Below are positions 26,220 through 35,404 of a stretch of DNA of 64,000 bases, in pieces. Position numbers and translations under genes: made by a program. The notes beneath the pieces are model-generated. The model was not told the DNA's origin. It was given only the letters and a program-made list of their open reading frames with translations, and searched no databases. Each line of letters begins with the position of its first letter. The stretch's first letter is position 1. This DNA is from Methanococcoides sp. (GTDB lineage: Archaea > Halobacteriota > Methanosarcinia > Methanosarcinales > Methanosarcinaceae): assembly GCA_021108275.1 (NCBI GenBank), contig JAIORD010000028.1:1-64000 (forward strand), given 5' to 3'.

Positions 26220-27320
26220 GTGTTTAATAAGCTCAAGGAAAAACTTGGTAGTTTCAAACAATCGATCGGTAAGACGATCGATGAGAAGGCTGTTGAGTTG
26301 AAAGAGCCTGTCGAAGAGATCGTTGAGGTCGAACCGGCAGAAGGACCAGTATCAACTCCAGAGGTTTCGGGAAACGTTTCTTCTTCTGAAGAAAAGCTTG
26401 ACAAAGCAGAAGCTCCCGCTCCGTTAAAACAAAAGATCGGTTTTGCTCAAAAGGCCAAAGCCCTTGTTTTCGAAAGGGAGGTCATACTCGATGGAAGTGA
26501 TATCGAAGATTCACTCTGGGAGCTTGAAATGGCTTTGCTTGAGAGCGATATTGCCATTAATGTCGCAGAGGCCATAGTCGAGTCCGTGAAAGGAGAACTT
26601 GTGGGAAGTCGCAAGAAGCTCGGAAGCAATACTGGCGAACTTGTGGAGAATGCATTGAGAAGTGCTATCTATAAAGTCATGTCTGCAAACGTTTTTGATC
26701 TTGATGATTATATCAGGGATGCGAAAAAACCGGTTCATATCGTTTTCATAGGTATTAACGGGACTGGAAAGACCACGACCATCTCAAAAATGGCAAAACG
26801 CCTGAAAGACATGAAATATTCCGTTGTTATTGCAGCCGGTGATACTTTCAGGGCAGGAGCTATTGATCAAATTGCTATTCACGCAGAGAGGATTGGCGTA
26901 AAACTGATCAAGCATCAGGAAGGCGGTGACCCTGCAGCAGTTGTCTATGATGCTGTACAGCATGCAAAGGCACATAATGTAGATGTCATACTTTCCGATA
27001 CGGCCGGTAGGATGCACACCAATGTGAATCTTATGGCACAGCTTGAGAAGGTCTGCCGTGTAAGCTCTCCCGATCTCATAATCTTTGTGGACGAGGCAGT
27101 TGCAGGCAATGACGCTGTAGAACGTGCTCAGCAATTCAATGCTGCTGTCCCAATTCATGGCTCAATTCTAACGAAAACAGATGCTGATTCCAAAGGTGGT
27201 GCAGCAATATCCATTGCCTACATAACAGGTAAGCCAATTCTGTTCCTCGGAATGGGCCAGGGGTATGACGACCTTATAAAGTTCGATCCTAAATGGTTCG
27301 TGGACCAGTTGTTCGAATAA
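26220..27320 (+). CDS. ftsY: Signal recognition particle receptor FtsY
   Basis: The SRP GTPase receptor at the membrane. The 366-residue protein has an acidic, charged N-terminal region (1-75), an N domain (75-165) and the G domain: GINGTGKTTTISKMAKRL, AGDTFRAGAIDQI, DTAGRMHTNVNLM, TKTDADSKGGAAIS, FLGMGQGYDDLIKF. The start is GTG 26220 with AAGGATGA upstream. Last gene of the translation/secretion string. Confidence 0.96.
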   Translation: MFNKLKEKLGSFKQSIGKTIDEKAVELKEPVEEIVEVEPAEGPVSTPEVSGNVSSSEEKLDKAEAPAPLKQKIGFAQKAKALVFEREVILDGSDIEDSLWELEMALLESDIAINVAEAIVESVKGELVGSRKKLGSNTGELVENALRSAIYKVMSANVFDLDDYIRDAKKPVHIVFIGINGTGKTTTISKMAKRLKDMKYSVVIAAGDTFRAGAIDQIAIHAERIGVKLIKHQEGGDPAAVVYDAVQHAKAHNVDVILSDTAGRMHTNVNLMAQLEKVCRVSSPDLIIFVDEAVAGNDAVERAQQFNAAVPIHGSILTKTDADSKGGAAISIAYITGKPILFLGMGQGYDDLIKFDPKWFVDQLFE

Positions 27321-27325
27321 TTGCA

Positions 27326-27343
27326 GAGGGAGCAAACTCCCTC
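27326..27343. terminator. Hairpin between convergent ftsY and trpA
   Basis: GAGGGAG and CTCCCTC form a 7-bp stem with loop CAAA six bases after the ftsY stop. TTAGTTTAATTTATG follows. It could serve both converging transcripts. Confidence 0.6.
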
Positions 27344-27362
27344 TTAGTTTAATTTATGTTCT

Positions 27363-28142
27363 TCAGTCCCTTCTGCAGACTGCTTTTATTTCAGTTGTAA
27401 GGTCTTCCAGTCTTTTTTCGACATTATCTCCTGATGCGATAATATCTACAAAAGCAGAACCCACTATAACTCCGTCAGCACCTGCATCTATGATCTTTGC
27501 AGCTTGTTCTGCATTGGAAATTCCGAAACCAACAGCTTTCGGGATGTCTGTCCTGACCCTTGAAATTATGTCTGAGGTCGCAGCTGTGACGTCGGATCTT
27601 GTTCCTGTGACGCCTAATCTTGAGACAATATACACAAAGCCGGACGTCTTAGACAATATCATCTCTATTCTCTCATCCGTAGTAACCGGAGCTACTAAGA
27701 ATATAAGGTCCACTCCTTCCTGTGTGCAGCAGTTTGCAAGGTCATTGCTTTCCTCTGCCGGCAGATCCGGGATGATCAATCCGCTGATACCTGAACTGAC
27801 ACAATCCTTTACAAATTTTTCAATTCCTCGTTTGTATATCAGATTATAATATGTCATGCACACAAGTGGGACCTGCACATCAAGGTTTGCCACAAGTTCA
27901 AAATACCTGTCGGGGTTCATTCCTGCTGAAAGTGCTCTTTCGGATGCTGCCTGTATGGTGGGTCCGTCTGCCACCGGGTCGGAGAACGGCAATCCCAGTT
28001 CTATAATATCTGCACCGCCCCTTATGAGCGACTCAACAATTCGTGGGGTCGAATCAATATCTGGATCTCCTGCACAGACATAAGCAAGAAGTGCTGTCTC
28101 ATTCCTGTTCTTCAGTTCATTGAATTTTTCAGCTAATTTCAT
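27363..28142 (-). CDS. trpA: Tryptophan synthase alpha chain
   Basis: Cleaves indole-3-glycerol phosphate to indole and glyceraldehyde-3-phosphate. The 259-residue TIM barrel has catalytic E (IIELGLPFSDPVADGPTIQ) and D (LIIPDLPAEE), with phosphate-binding GFGISNAEQA and GVIVGSAFV. It follows trpB with one base between stop and start. Last gene of the trpCBA operon. Confidence 0.97.
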   Translation of the reverse strand: MKLAEKFNELKNRNETALLAYVCAGDPDIDSTPRIVESLIRGGADIIELGLPFSDPVADGPTIQAASERALSAGMNPDRYFELVANLDVQVPLVCMTYYNLIYKRGIEKFVKDCVSSGISGLIIPDLPAEESNDLANCCTQEGVDLIFLVAPVTTDERIEMILSKTSGFVYIVSRLGVTGTRSDVTAATSDIISRVRTDIPKAVGFGISNAEQAAKIIDAGADGVIVGSAFVDIIASGDNVEKRLEDLTTEIKAVCRRD

Positions 28143-28143
28143 A

Positions 28144-29325
28144 TCAATTCCTCCTTTCGAGTCCGATCACGGTTTCAAGGTCTTTATCCCCTCTTCCGGA
28201 GAGATTGATTACCACAAGCTCGCCAAGTTCACCTGATTCTGCTGCTTCCATAACATGTGCCACTGCGTGAGATGATTCCAGTGCAGGGATAATGCCTTCT
28301 ACACGACTTAGCTCGTGGAATGCTTCCAATGCCATATCATCATTGACAACACGGGGCAGAAGTCTTCCAATATCTGCAAGATGGGCAAGTTCAGGACCTA
28401 CTCCTGAATAATCCAATCCTGCTGAAATGGAACTTGATTCAAGGATCTGGCCGTACTCATCCTGAAGGATACGTGTGCGAGCACCCTGGAGAACGCCATC
28501 CTCTCCAACGGACAATGATGCCGAATGAAGGGCAGCATCCTTGGTATATTTCATACCCTTTCCACCTGCTTCTACTGCTATAAGTTTCACATCCTCTTCA
28601 ATGAACGGGTAGAATATCCCTATGGCATTACTACCGCCGCCTGCACAGGCGACTATGGAATCCGGATAACGTCCCTCTTTTTCCATTATCTGTTGCTTGA
28701 CCTCATTTCCGATCACGCTCTGGAAATCTCTTACCATCATCGGATATGGATGTGGTCCAACTACTGAACCTATCAGATAATGTGTATTCTCTACATTTGA
28801 GACCCAATCGCGCAGTGCTTCGTTGATAGCATCTTTAAGTGTCCTTGAGCCGGACTCGACCGGATGTACCTCTGTTCCCATGATCTCCATTCGATAAACG
28901 TTCATGCGCTGCCTTTCAGTGTCCTTGGCACCCATATACACATGTGTTTCGAATCCCAGATTAGTCCCTGCCATGGCAGTGGCAGTGCCATGCTGGCCTG
29001 CTCCGGTCTCTGCCACAAGTCTTGTCTTTCCCATATACTTTGCAAGCAATGCCTGGCCGATCGTGTTGTTCAGCTTGTGAGCGCCACCATGTACCAGATC
29101 TTCCCTTTTCAGATAGATCTTTGTGCCGTATTTCTTGCTGAGGTTCCTGGCGTGATATAGAGGTGTTTCCCGACCTGCAAAATCTTTCAGATAATAATTA
29201 AGCTCCTCCAGGAATTGTGGGTCGTTCCTGTACTTCTCATATCCCTGTTCAAGCTCTTCAAGAGCAGGCATCAATATTTCAGGGACGAACTGTCCGCCGT
29301 ACTTACCATATTTTGTATCGCTCAT
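28144..29325 (-). CDS. trpB: Tryptophan synthase beta chain
   Basis: A PLP enzyme joining indole and serine. Signatures are [20 protein letters not shown], the PLP lysine in [48 protein letters not shown] and [12 protein letters not shown]. The start at 29325 is chosen because GGGAGG lies six bases before it; the upstream ATG 29346 would put the ribosome-binding site inside the gene. Canonical trpB1 type (about 393 residues), with trpA as partner. Confidence 0.97.
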   Translation of the reverse strand: MSDTKYGKYGGQFVPEILMPALEELEQGYEKYRNDPQFLEELNYYLKDFAGRETPLYHARNLSKKYGTKIYLKREDLVHGGAHKLNNTIGQALLAKYMGKTRLVAETGAGQHGTATAMAGTNLGFETHVYMGAKDTERQRMNVYRMEIMGTEVHPVESGSRTLKDAINEALRDWVSNVENTHYLIGSVVGPHPYPMMVRDFQSVIGNEVKQQIMEKEGRYPDSIVACAGGGSNAIGIFYPFIEEDVKLIAVEAGGKGMKYTKDAALHSASLSVGEDGVLQGARTRILQDEYGQILESSSISAGLDYSGVGPELAHLADIGRLLPRVVNDDMALEAFHELSRVEGIIPALESSHAVAHVMEAAESGELGELVVINLSGRGDKDLETVIGLERRN

Positions 29326-29342
29326 ATCATACCTCCCTATTA

Positions 29343-30158
29343 TCATTCAATAGTGTCATCAAGTGCATCGACCAGTTCTTTGGTCTTTCTATAAATATCT
29401 CCATCTTTGACAATGGAAGTTCCTATAAGTATCGCATCAGCGCCGGCTCTCATCATCCTTCTTGCGTCTTCAGGTGTGTGTACGCCACTCTCACTAATCA
29501 CAAGGTGCTCTTCACCTGTTCTCCTGTCGTACTTCTTTATTATCGGTATAAGTTCCTCTGTGGTGGCAATATCCACCTCAAGGGTTGTAAGGTCGCGATT
29601 ATTGATGCCTACTATCTTTGCTGAACTATTCTCAAGAACATATGTAAGTTCTTCCACATCATGTACTTCCACAAGGGGTTCAAATCCCTTTGATTGTGCA
29701 TATTCAATGAGCTCCTCCAGTTTCTCGTCGAGAAGACCTGCGATCAATAATATAAGATCACTTCTCACCTCATCGAACTGCACCTTATCAATAATGAAAT
29801 CTTTTCTCAGGACAGGTAATGAAATAGCTTCTCTGACAGCTTTAAGATTATCAATAGAACCTTCAAAGAACTCCGGTTCTGTCAGAACAGATATGGCAAT
29901 AGCTCCTGCATCTTCCATATCTATGGCTATTTTTCCCGCTTCTTCCGGTGAAATGTCCATTATTTTCATAGATGGGGATGCAGGTTTGACCTCTGCGATT
30001 ATCGGAACCTTTCCACTGTTCTTTTTCGAGTGGATCGCTTCGATGATCTTCTCTATCCCCTGTGTATTTCCAGTCAAAGTAGGACGATCTTCCGCTTCAT
30101 AAAGCGTTTTGATCCGCTTTTCCGTAGAATTGATAATTTCATGTATTGCAGAGTGCAT
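29343..30158 (-). CDS. trpC: Indole-3-glycerol phosphate synthase
   Basis: Ring-closes CdRP to indole-3-glycerol phosphate. About 271 residues. The catalytic stretch is [17 protein letters not shown], followed by [66 protein letters not shown] and [10 protein letters not shown]. The [13 protein letters not shown] strand lacks the usual Ala-Gly context but keeps the barrel pattern. ATG 30158 is preferred (GTGGTTATT upstream); GTG 30167 is the alternative. Heads trpCBA; trpE, G, D and F are not in the window. Confidence 0.95.
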   Translation of the reverse strand: MHSAIHEIINSTEKRIKTLYEAEDRPTLTGNTQGIEKIIEAIHSKKNSGKVPIIAEVKPASPSMKIMDISPEEAGKIAIDMEDAGAIAISVLTEPEFFEGSIDNLKAVREAISLPVLRKDFIIDKVQFDEVRSDLILLIAGLLDEKLEELIEYAQSKGFEPLVEVHDVEELTYVLENSSAKIVGINNRDLTTLEVDIATTEELIPIIKKYDRRTGEEHLVISESGVHTPEDARRMMRAGADAILIGTSIVKDGDIYRKTKELVDALDDTIE

Positions 30159-30170
30159 AATAACCACTTG

Positions 30171-30196
30171 TGTACATTATAGTATAAAGATGTACA
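30171..30196 (-). promoter_or_regulatory. Two TGTACA (TRP-box-like) sites around the trpC TATA box
   Basis: TGTACA occurs at 30171-30176 and 30191-30196, two helical turns apart. The TATA-like CTTTATACTA lies between them on the minus strand. TGTACA is the known core bound by TrpY, the tryptophan repressor of Methanothermobacter. A further palindrome TAGAATTTATTCTA lies at 30197-30210. Tryptophan-dependent repression of trpCBA is the inference. Confidence 0.6.
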
Positions 30197-30226
30197 TAGA
30201 ATTTATTCTATATACACCTTTCGCTA

Positions 30227-30589
30227 TTATGGAAGCCGATCAAGCATTGCCTGCATGCTCTTTGTCTTTTTGTAGAATGCAGATGTATACTTCAAAAAAT
30301 TAGCGGCTATTAATCCCCTTTCTGTTATCACATAACCGCCGCGTTGTACTTTCTCTGCAAGTCCCTCTAATTGGAAGACGCTCTTCATCTTACTTCCAAT
30401 ACTTCCTCTATCTGCAAATTGGTCTGTGTATGCCCTTATCTCTGCAAATTCCGTTATTTTACCTTCATTTTTCTTCAGAACTAATAAGATAATGCGGTAT
30501 TGAATATCTCCTGGTCCTTGATTTATCCCCAATGACTGGTAGAATTCTGCTACCTTCTTCTCATGTTCAACATCTATTCCCTCAGACAT
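30227..30589 (-). CDS. Winged-helix-like protein
   Basis: A protein of about 120 residues, probably a DNA-binding winged helix: IILLVLKKNEGKITEFAEI (helix 1 and turn), SIGSKMKSVFQLEGLAEKV (recognition helix) and RGGYVITERGLIAANFL (wing). The start at 30589 overlaps the end of the upstream membrane-protein gene, with AGGAT before it, so the two are coupled. It ends 69 bp upstream of trpC, but I cannot tell whether it controls trp. No exact family recognised. Confidence 0.65.
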   Translation of the reverse strand: MSEGIDVEHEKKVAEFYQSLGINQGPGDIQYRIILLVLKKNEGKITEFAEIRAYTDQFADRGSIGSKMKSVFQLEGLAEKVQRGGYVITERGLIAANFLKYTSAFYKKTKSMQAMLDRLP

Positions 30590-31379
30590 AGTCAATATCC
30601 TCGGAATCCATGAATTCATCTTCGTCAAAAGGTTCGTATTTATGCTGCCTGATGCCTAGCTTTTCCTGTAATGTCAGTGGTGGAAAGTATGACAGGTATG
30701 CAAGAACTGTTCCTATGAGGACAAAGGTCCTTGCAACAATCTGCATCCTATCAAATGTCGTGATCATATCAGTTAGCATGAAATCGATGACCAATGAGAT
30801 TGACACAAGCAACAATACTGTATGATATCGCATTCTTTTCGATATCTTCCTAAGGAGGATCAACAGCATTATTCCAAGGATCATGGCTGTGGGGATGATA
30901 AAAAGGCCAAGCAGGTAAATGTTGATCGCAATGTTACTGTTTATGCTGATAATTGATGACCAGGAAGTTACAACTGGCTCTATTACTCCGTTGGTCACAA
31001 GGAGCATCAGGTATGATATTCCAAACATTGCGAATATGACACTTACGTAGCTACTTACTTGCTTGTTCCCTGTTATCACATAGATGATAATGTATGCCAT
31101 TGGAACGGACACAAAAGCAAAAGGCATGGCCGCTATGTAATACATCAATATGTCAACTTGGGCATTGTTCATGTAGGCTGCTATCATCCGAAATGCTGTG
31201 GGGTAGTATGTAAATGCTACAAGTAGCCAGAATGTGATCAATGCATAAAGGGTAGGTTTTGAATTTTGTTTTTCCAGATTCTTATTTTTGGCAAGTACCC
31301 ATGCAAATGTCAGAGAGATAACTGCTATTGCAAAACAAATTGTGATATTTAGTAAGAGCCCAGTACTCATTTTGTTCAT
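30582..31379 (-). CDS. Multi-spanning membrane protein of unknown function
   Basis: About 265 residues with six to seven hydrophobic helices (for example ITICFAIAVISLTFAWVLA, TLYALITFWLLVAFTYYP, LLGLFIIPTAMILGIMLLIL) and a short acidic cytosolic tail (EPFDEDEFMDSEDIDYV). The start is uncertain: the frame is open up to 31550, but a strong TATA run (TATATATA at 31473-31480) lies inside that extension, so I prefer ATG 31379. Divergent from archaellin, coupled downstream to the winged-helix gene. No family recognised. Confidence 0.6.
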   Translation of the reverse strand: MNKMSTGLLLNITICFAIAVISLTFAWVLAKNKNLEKQNSKPTLYALITFWLLVAFTYYPTAFRMIAAYMNNAQVDILMYYIAAMPFAFVSVPMAYIIIYVITGNKQVSSYVSVIFAMFGISYLMLLVTNGVIEPVVTSWSSIISINSNIAINIYLLGLFIIPTAMILGIMLLILLRKISKRMRYHTVLLLVSISLVIDFMLTDMITTFDRMQIVARTFVLIGTVLAYLSYFPPLTLQEKLGIRQHKYEPFDEDEFMDSEDIDYV

Positions 31380-31762
31380 CTCGCTTGTTAGTATTTGAAA
31401 ACTTTCGAATATGAATTTATTTACGTTCTTTTCTACAGTATTGGTTCTTGTTTGGATTTTCCAACCGTGCAATATATATACAAATACCATAATACTAATT
31501 ATGATGAGCATGTGATGAATGCTATATAATATTATTTGTTTGAAATTCAATCAATAGTATTATTGTGCGTCTCATCTATCGCTGCATTGTGGTCAGGGGT
31601 ATCAAAGTTAAAAGCTAACAAATTTGTGTTACTGAAAAATGTTTCCAAACATTAAACAGTTCATAAATATCGCATTAGCTTCAAAATAAATTCGTTCCAT
31701 CTGTCCATAAAAATGGTAATATTCCAATTATCTGATTAACCTAAAAAATAGGAGATTAATGA

Positions 31763-32536
31763 ATGAAAGCAAACAAACATCTGATGATGAACAATGATCG
31801 TGCTCAGGCAGGAATCGGCACCCTCATTATCTTCATTGCAATGGTATTGGTAGCAGCAGTAGCAGCAGCAGTATTGATACAGACTTCCGGTGTACTCCAG
31901 GAAAAGGCACAGTCAACTGGTAAACAGGCAGCTGAGGAAGTATCCTCTAACTTGATGATCAAAGGTATCGAGGGTATACGTTCTAGTGATGGAACTGACT
32001 CATCTTCTACTGTAGACCTTATAAAAGTAAAGGTAGCACTCAATATTGGTAGCTCTCCGATAGATCTTGATCAGGCTGTCATTACCATTACTGATGGTAG
32101 TACTACTAACGATCTTGTCTACGCAAACAATGAGAAAACATATGGTGATGCGATGGAAGATTTCGTTGCAACTAACGATACTGCTTACAACATGGTGAAC
32201 TTGACCTCACTGGCTGTTGCGGATCTAGGTAACAATGGAAAGTACTTCTTCATACTCGAGAAGATCAGGGATGAGGATGGTTCATTCACACAGGAAGCTC
32301 CAATCATGAATCAGGGAGATCTTGTTAACATTTACATCTCCACTGTATCAACCGCAGCAGTAGATAACACAAATCTTGATGGGGAGACACATGCCGTTCT
32401 TAAGGATTCAGGACTCACTGTTTCACCAAGGTCCACCATAAGCCTGGTCATTACACCAGAATCCGGTTCATCAACAACCGCAGGATTCACAACACCTACA
32501 TTTGGTATACCTACATCAATTGCACTCTGGCCATAA
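31763..32536 (+). CDS. flaB: Archaellin (archaellum filament protein)
   Basis: A 257-residue type IV pilin-like filament subunit. The class III signal peptide is MKANKHLMMNNDRAQA, cut before GIGTLIIFIAMVLVAAVAAA by the FlaK/PibD peptidase. The hydrophobic helix is followed by a beta-rich domain with several N-X-S/T sites (NDTAYNM, NLTSLAV) for N-glycosylation. It ends on a strong terminator, so it is a single-gene transcript; no flaC-J genes follow. The ATG follows TAGGAGATTA. Confidence 0.93.
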   Translation: MKANKHLMMNNDRAQAGIGTLIIFIAMVLVAAVAAAVLIQTSGVLQEKAQSTGKQAAEEVSSNLMIKGIEGIRSSDGTDSSSTVDLIKVKVALNIGSSPIDLDQAVITITDGSTTNDLVYANNEKTYGDAMEDFVATNDTAYNMVNLTSLAVADLGNNGKYFFILEKIRDEDGSFTQEAPIMNQGDLVNIYISTVSTAAVDNTNLDGETHAVLKDSGLTVSPRSTISLVITPESGSSTTAGFTTPTFGIPTSIALWP

Positions 32537-32574
32537 GGTGAAGTCATTCACCTTATCCTTTTATTTTTTTTGAT
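32533..32574 (+). terminator. Strong terminator after archaellin
   Basis: A perfect 10-bp stem ATAAGGTGAA/TTCACCTTAT (32533-32542 and 32547-32556) with loop GTCA overlaps the stop codon and is followed by CCTTTTATTTTTTTT. Confidence 0.85.
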
Positions 32575-32646
32575 ATTTATTCTTATCTTCATCTATGCGC
32601 ATTAAAATCTATTATATTATAATTTTAAGGAAGGGGTTATTGTCGT

Positions 32647-33603
32647 ATGATGGCGTTGGTTGAAAAAGTGTTGTCATGTGCATGCATTGTCCTTATTATT
32701 CTGTTCATTACGGCCGCTAGCGGATGTCTCAGCTCAGGCTCGCAAGAAGCAATCAATGAGACTGTCCTGAATTTTCTCACCTCATTCAATGAGGGTGAAT
32801 TTGAGACCGCACTTTCTTATTATGAAGGTACTGATTTTGTTGTACCTGCAACCCTTAATCTAAAATTTAAGAACAGGGGTATTCCTTCAGGTTCTATTCA
32901 GCAGATCACCTTGAATAATATTACAGTCGAGGACAAAGTTGCTTATGTGACTGCTGTTTGTAATGTGAGTATTTTTGAGAGGGACAAGGTTGTAGGTTCT
33001 GATCAAAAACAGGTATACTTCAAAACACAAAAAATTGGTAGTCAATGGCTTGTGACAAAAGTGGATCTTGACACTCCCATATCTCAATCGGATATGGCTC
33101 TTGTGAACGTTACAGTGCCTTCGACACCAATTGATCCATTAGTTGATAATACAACGTTAATTGGTGGTGTTTCAATTGTCATTCTATTAGTTGGTCTTGT
33201 CATAAATAAAAAGAAGCAATCTGGGGTTAGTGCAGTTTCGAGCGTGGATATCTCTAATGCGGTACCTGTTGAAAATAGTGCTCTTGCACAGTTCATTAAG
33301 ATTATGCCACCTGCTCAGTGTGCATCCGGCCAGAGTGTTGAGGTCGATGTGTGGGTGAAGAACTTCTATCAACAACCTTATGAGAATCTTATCATAATTG
33401 CGACATTTCCAGCTAGCGTTAAAGTGAAAAAGGCCACTCTTTCTTTTGGTAATATCGATCCGGGGGAATCTGTGAAGCAGACCTGGAAGCTCACTCCAGA
33501 TGTTCCGGGATGGGCTGCGATAGAAGAGCCAACCGCTGTATTTGAATTTGGTGGGACACGTTACAGTGGGCAGCTTGATCAGGCTTGGTTAAATGTTCAA
33601 TAA
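32647..33603 (+). CDS. Membrane-anchored lipoprotein with NEW3-like C-terminal domain
   Basis: A 318-residue protein. Its signal sequence ends in the lipobox AASGC (Cys at about 27). A cystatin/SnoaL-like region follows (30-155: INETVLNFLTSFNEGEFETA). A single membrane helix lies near 176-190 (IGGVSIVILLVGLVINKKKQ), and the end is a beta-sandwich (QSVEVDVWVKNFYQQPYENL, GNIDPGESVKQTWKLTPDVP) of the NEW3/CARDB kind. The lipid anchor plus internal helix would put the two halves on opposite sides of the membrane. Next to archaellin but terminated separately, so linkage is uncertain. Confidence 0.75.
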   Translation: MMALVEKVLSCACIVLIILFITAASGCLSSGSQEAINETVLNFLTSFNEGEFETALSYYEGTDFVVPATLNLKFKNRGIPSGSIQQITLNNITVEDKVAYVTAVCNVSIFERDKVVGSDQKQVYFKTQKIGSQWLVTKVDLDTPISQSDMALVNVTVPSTPIDPLVDNTTLIGGVSIVILLVGLVINKKKQSGVSAVSSVDISNAVPVENSALAQFIKIMPPAQCASGQSVEVDVWVKNFYQQPYENLIIIATFPASVKVKKATLSFGNIDPGESVKQTWKLTPDVPGWAAIEEPTAVFEFGGTRYSGQLDQAWLNVQ

Positions 33604-33611
33604 GAATGTGG

Positions 33612-33652
33612 CTGCCTGATGATCAGGCAGTTCACCTTTATTTTTTTTGGTA
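33612..33652 (+). terminator. Terminator after the lipoprotein gene
   Basis: CTGCCTGA (33612-33619) pairs with TCAGGCAG (33623-33630) around a TGA loop, followed by TTCACC and a run of T interrupted once by A. Confidence 0.8.
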
Positions 33653-33715
33653 TTGTATTTATTGGATGAGTTTCTTATTATATAGTATCAATAGAAATAT
33701 ATGGGGAGGTATTTG

Positions 33716-33958
33716 ATGACAAAAGTTATACTTGTTCACGCTTCATGGTGTCATGTCTGTCCTGAGGCAAAGAAGCTCTGGCAGAGCTTAAAAGAGGTGC
33801 ATGATTTTGATTATGATGAAATTGACTTTGACACTCCTGAAGGTGAAAAACTTGCAGAGGAGTATTCTATAATGTCAGTTCCTACCACTATTATCGATGG
33901 GAAAGTGGCATTTGTTGGTGTTCCTGACAAGGAAAAAGCTGTTTCCATGCTATCTTGA
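33716..33958 (+). CDS. Small thioredoxin
   Basis: An 80-residue thioredoxin-fold protein with active site CHVC after VILVHASW, and cis-Pro segment SVPTTIIDGK. The start at 33716 has GGGGAGG five bases before it. It lies 13 bp ahead of thioredoxin reductase, so the two form a redox pair. It may serve APS reductase, SepCysS or stress repair. Confidence 0.93.
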   Translation: MTKVILVHASWCHVCPEAKKLWQSLKEVHDFDYDEIDFDTPEGEKLAEEYSIMSVPTTIIDGKVAFVGVPDKEKAVSMLS

Positions 33959-33971
33959 TGAGGTATTTAAA

Positions 33972-34892
33972 GTGGTCTATAATCTTATAATCATTGGCGG
34001 AGGGCCAGGGGGTCTTTCTGCAGGGATCTATGCTGTAAGGTATGGTCTCAATACGCTCGTTCTTGAAAAAGGATTTGTTAGCGGGCAGATATCAACTACT
34101 GGTAATGTGGAGAACTATCCGGGCTTTCCATCCATAGGTGGTATGGAGCTTATGGACAAATTTGCTGAACATGCAAAGGCAGCAGGAGTTGTTGTTGAGG
34201 ATAAGGATGTCCTTAAGGTTCGGTCGGAGGGGGATAAGAAGATCGTCCACACCTCTGAAGGTGACCTTGAAGCGAGCAGTGTTATTATTGCAACAGGTGC
34301 AGAACCTAAGCATCTTGGAATTCCGGGAGAGGAAGAGTTCCGTGGAAAAGGCGTTTCCTATTGTGCTACTTGCGATGGTCCTTTCTTTTCAGGTCGTAAT
34401 ATAATAGTAGTGGGTGGCGGCGAGTCTGCAATTACGGATGCTCTGATCCTTTCTGATGTGGCTGCATCTGTTTGTATTGTTCATCGAAGGGATGAGCTGC
34501 GAGCTTCGAAAATACTTCAGGACCGGGCTTTTGCCAGATCAAATATTGAGGTCTTATGGGACACTACCCTTGAGGAAATTGTCGGGGATTCTGTCGTAAG
34601 GGAAGCAGTTATACGCGATATCAATGCTGATGAGGTTCGTAGAGTTCCTATCGATGGTGTCTTTGTATATGTGGGCGTGGAGCCTAATACTGGATTTGTG
34701 GATGTGGATAAAGACGAATATGGCTTCATCATAACCAATGAAAGGATGGAATGTTCTGAAAAGGGCATTTTTGCAGTAGGGGATTGTCGTGATGCTATCC
34801 TGCGACAGGTTATAACAGCTGCAAGTGATGGTGTAATTGCGGCTTTCGAAGCTTATAATTATGTTTCCGGGCTCAATAGGAATGAGAAATAA
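33972..34892 (+). CDS. trxB: Thioredoxin reductase
   Basis: A 306-residue FAD-dependent pyridine nucleotide-disulfide oxidoreductase. It shows the FAD motif NLIIIGGGPGGLSAGIYA, redox CATC in SYCATCDGPFF, second nucleotide motif IIVVGGGESAITDAL, and the C-terminal GIFAVGDCRDAILRQVITAA. The GTG start at 33972 follows GAGGT; upstream in-frame sequence is thioredoxin read in another frame. Forms an operon with the thioredoxin. The second dinucleotide loop (HRRDELRAS) has the HRRDxxRA pattern typical of NADPH enzymes, though some methanogen homologues use F420H2. Confidence 0.95.
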   Translation: MVYNLIIIGGGPGGLSAGIYAVRYGLNTLVLEKGFVSGQISTTGNVENYPGFPSIGGMELMDKFAEHAKAAGVVVEDKDVLKVRSEGDKKIVHTSEGDLEASSVIIATGAEPKHLGIPGEEEFRGKGVSYCATCDGPFFSGRNIIVVGGGESAITDALILSDVAASVCIVHRRDELRASKILQDRAFARSNIEVLWDTTLEEIVGDSVVREAVIRDINADEVRRVPIDGVFVYVGVEPNTGFVDVDKDEYGFIITNERMECSEKGIFAVGDCRDAILRQVITAASDGVIAAFEAYNYVSGLNRNEK

Positions 34893-34954
34893 CTCTTGTT
34901 ATGTTCATTTTGGAGCATTTTAGATATCTAAATGTCATAAAGGTGGAATAAAAT

Positions 34955-35347
34955 ATGATCTGTTTGAAAATATGTGGCGATTCAACATCAGAAGACCTTA
35001 AACCAATAGCTGAGGCAGTGCATGCTGTGCTTGGGATCCCTGTTACGATCCGGAGTAAGAATTTCAAAGGGCTTCGTATGGAACGGGGAGTTGTTGTGGA
35101 TGATGATTATACTGGTCCTGTTCTTGAAGAGGTCCTCCAGGCCAACAAGATCATAAGAAAAATGCCTACAGAAGGTGTCTACAAAGGAAAGGCAGTGGTC
35201 GTAGCTCCTATCAGAACTTCTGATGGAGAGGTCGCTGGGGCTCTCGGAGTAGTAGACCTTGTCGCTGCACTTGATATTCTGTCTGTATTCCGCGAATATC
35301 CTGATATTGTGGATGAGGTGGAGGAGTCAAGGAAACGTCTTTCTTGA
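34955..35347 (+). CDS. DUF2111 protein
   Basis: A 130-residue DUF2111 protein, restricted largely to methanogens, with no assigned function. It shows PIAEAVHAVLGIPVTIRSKN, MERGVVVDDDYTGPVLEEVL, and the GAF/roadblock-like strand VVVAPIRTSDGEVAGALGVV. Soluble, possibly a small ligand-sensing fold. Lies between trxB and rio2. Confidence 0.8.
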   Translation: MICLKICGDSTSEDLKPIAEAVHAVLGIPVTIRSKNFKGLRMERGVVVDDDYTGPVLEEVLQANKIIRKMPTEGVYKGKAVVVAPIRTSDGEVAGALGVVDLVAALDILSVFREYPDIVDEVEESRKRLS

Positions 35348-35404
35348 TCGTGTTGTTGTTGTACGACCAAAAACTATCTTTAAGATTCGGGAGAATAACA
35401 GTCG

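Noticed and set aside
26941-26960. TGTACA inside ftsY and elsewhere in coding regions
   Set aside because: Occurs by chance inside genes, without a pair or promoter context. Only the pair before trpC is reported.
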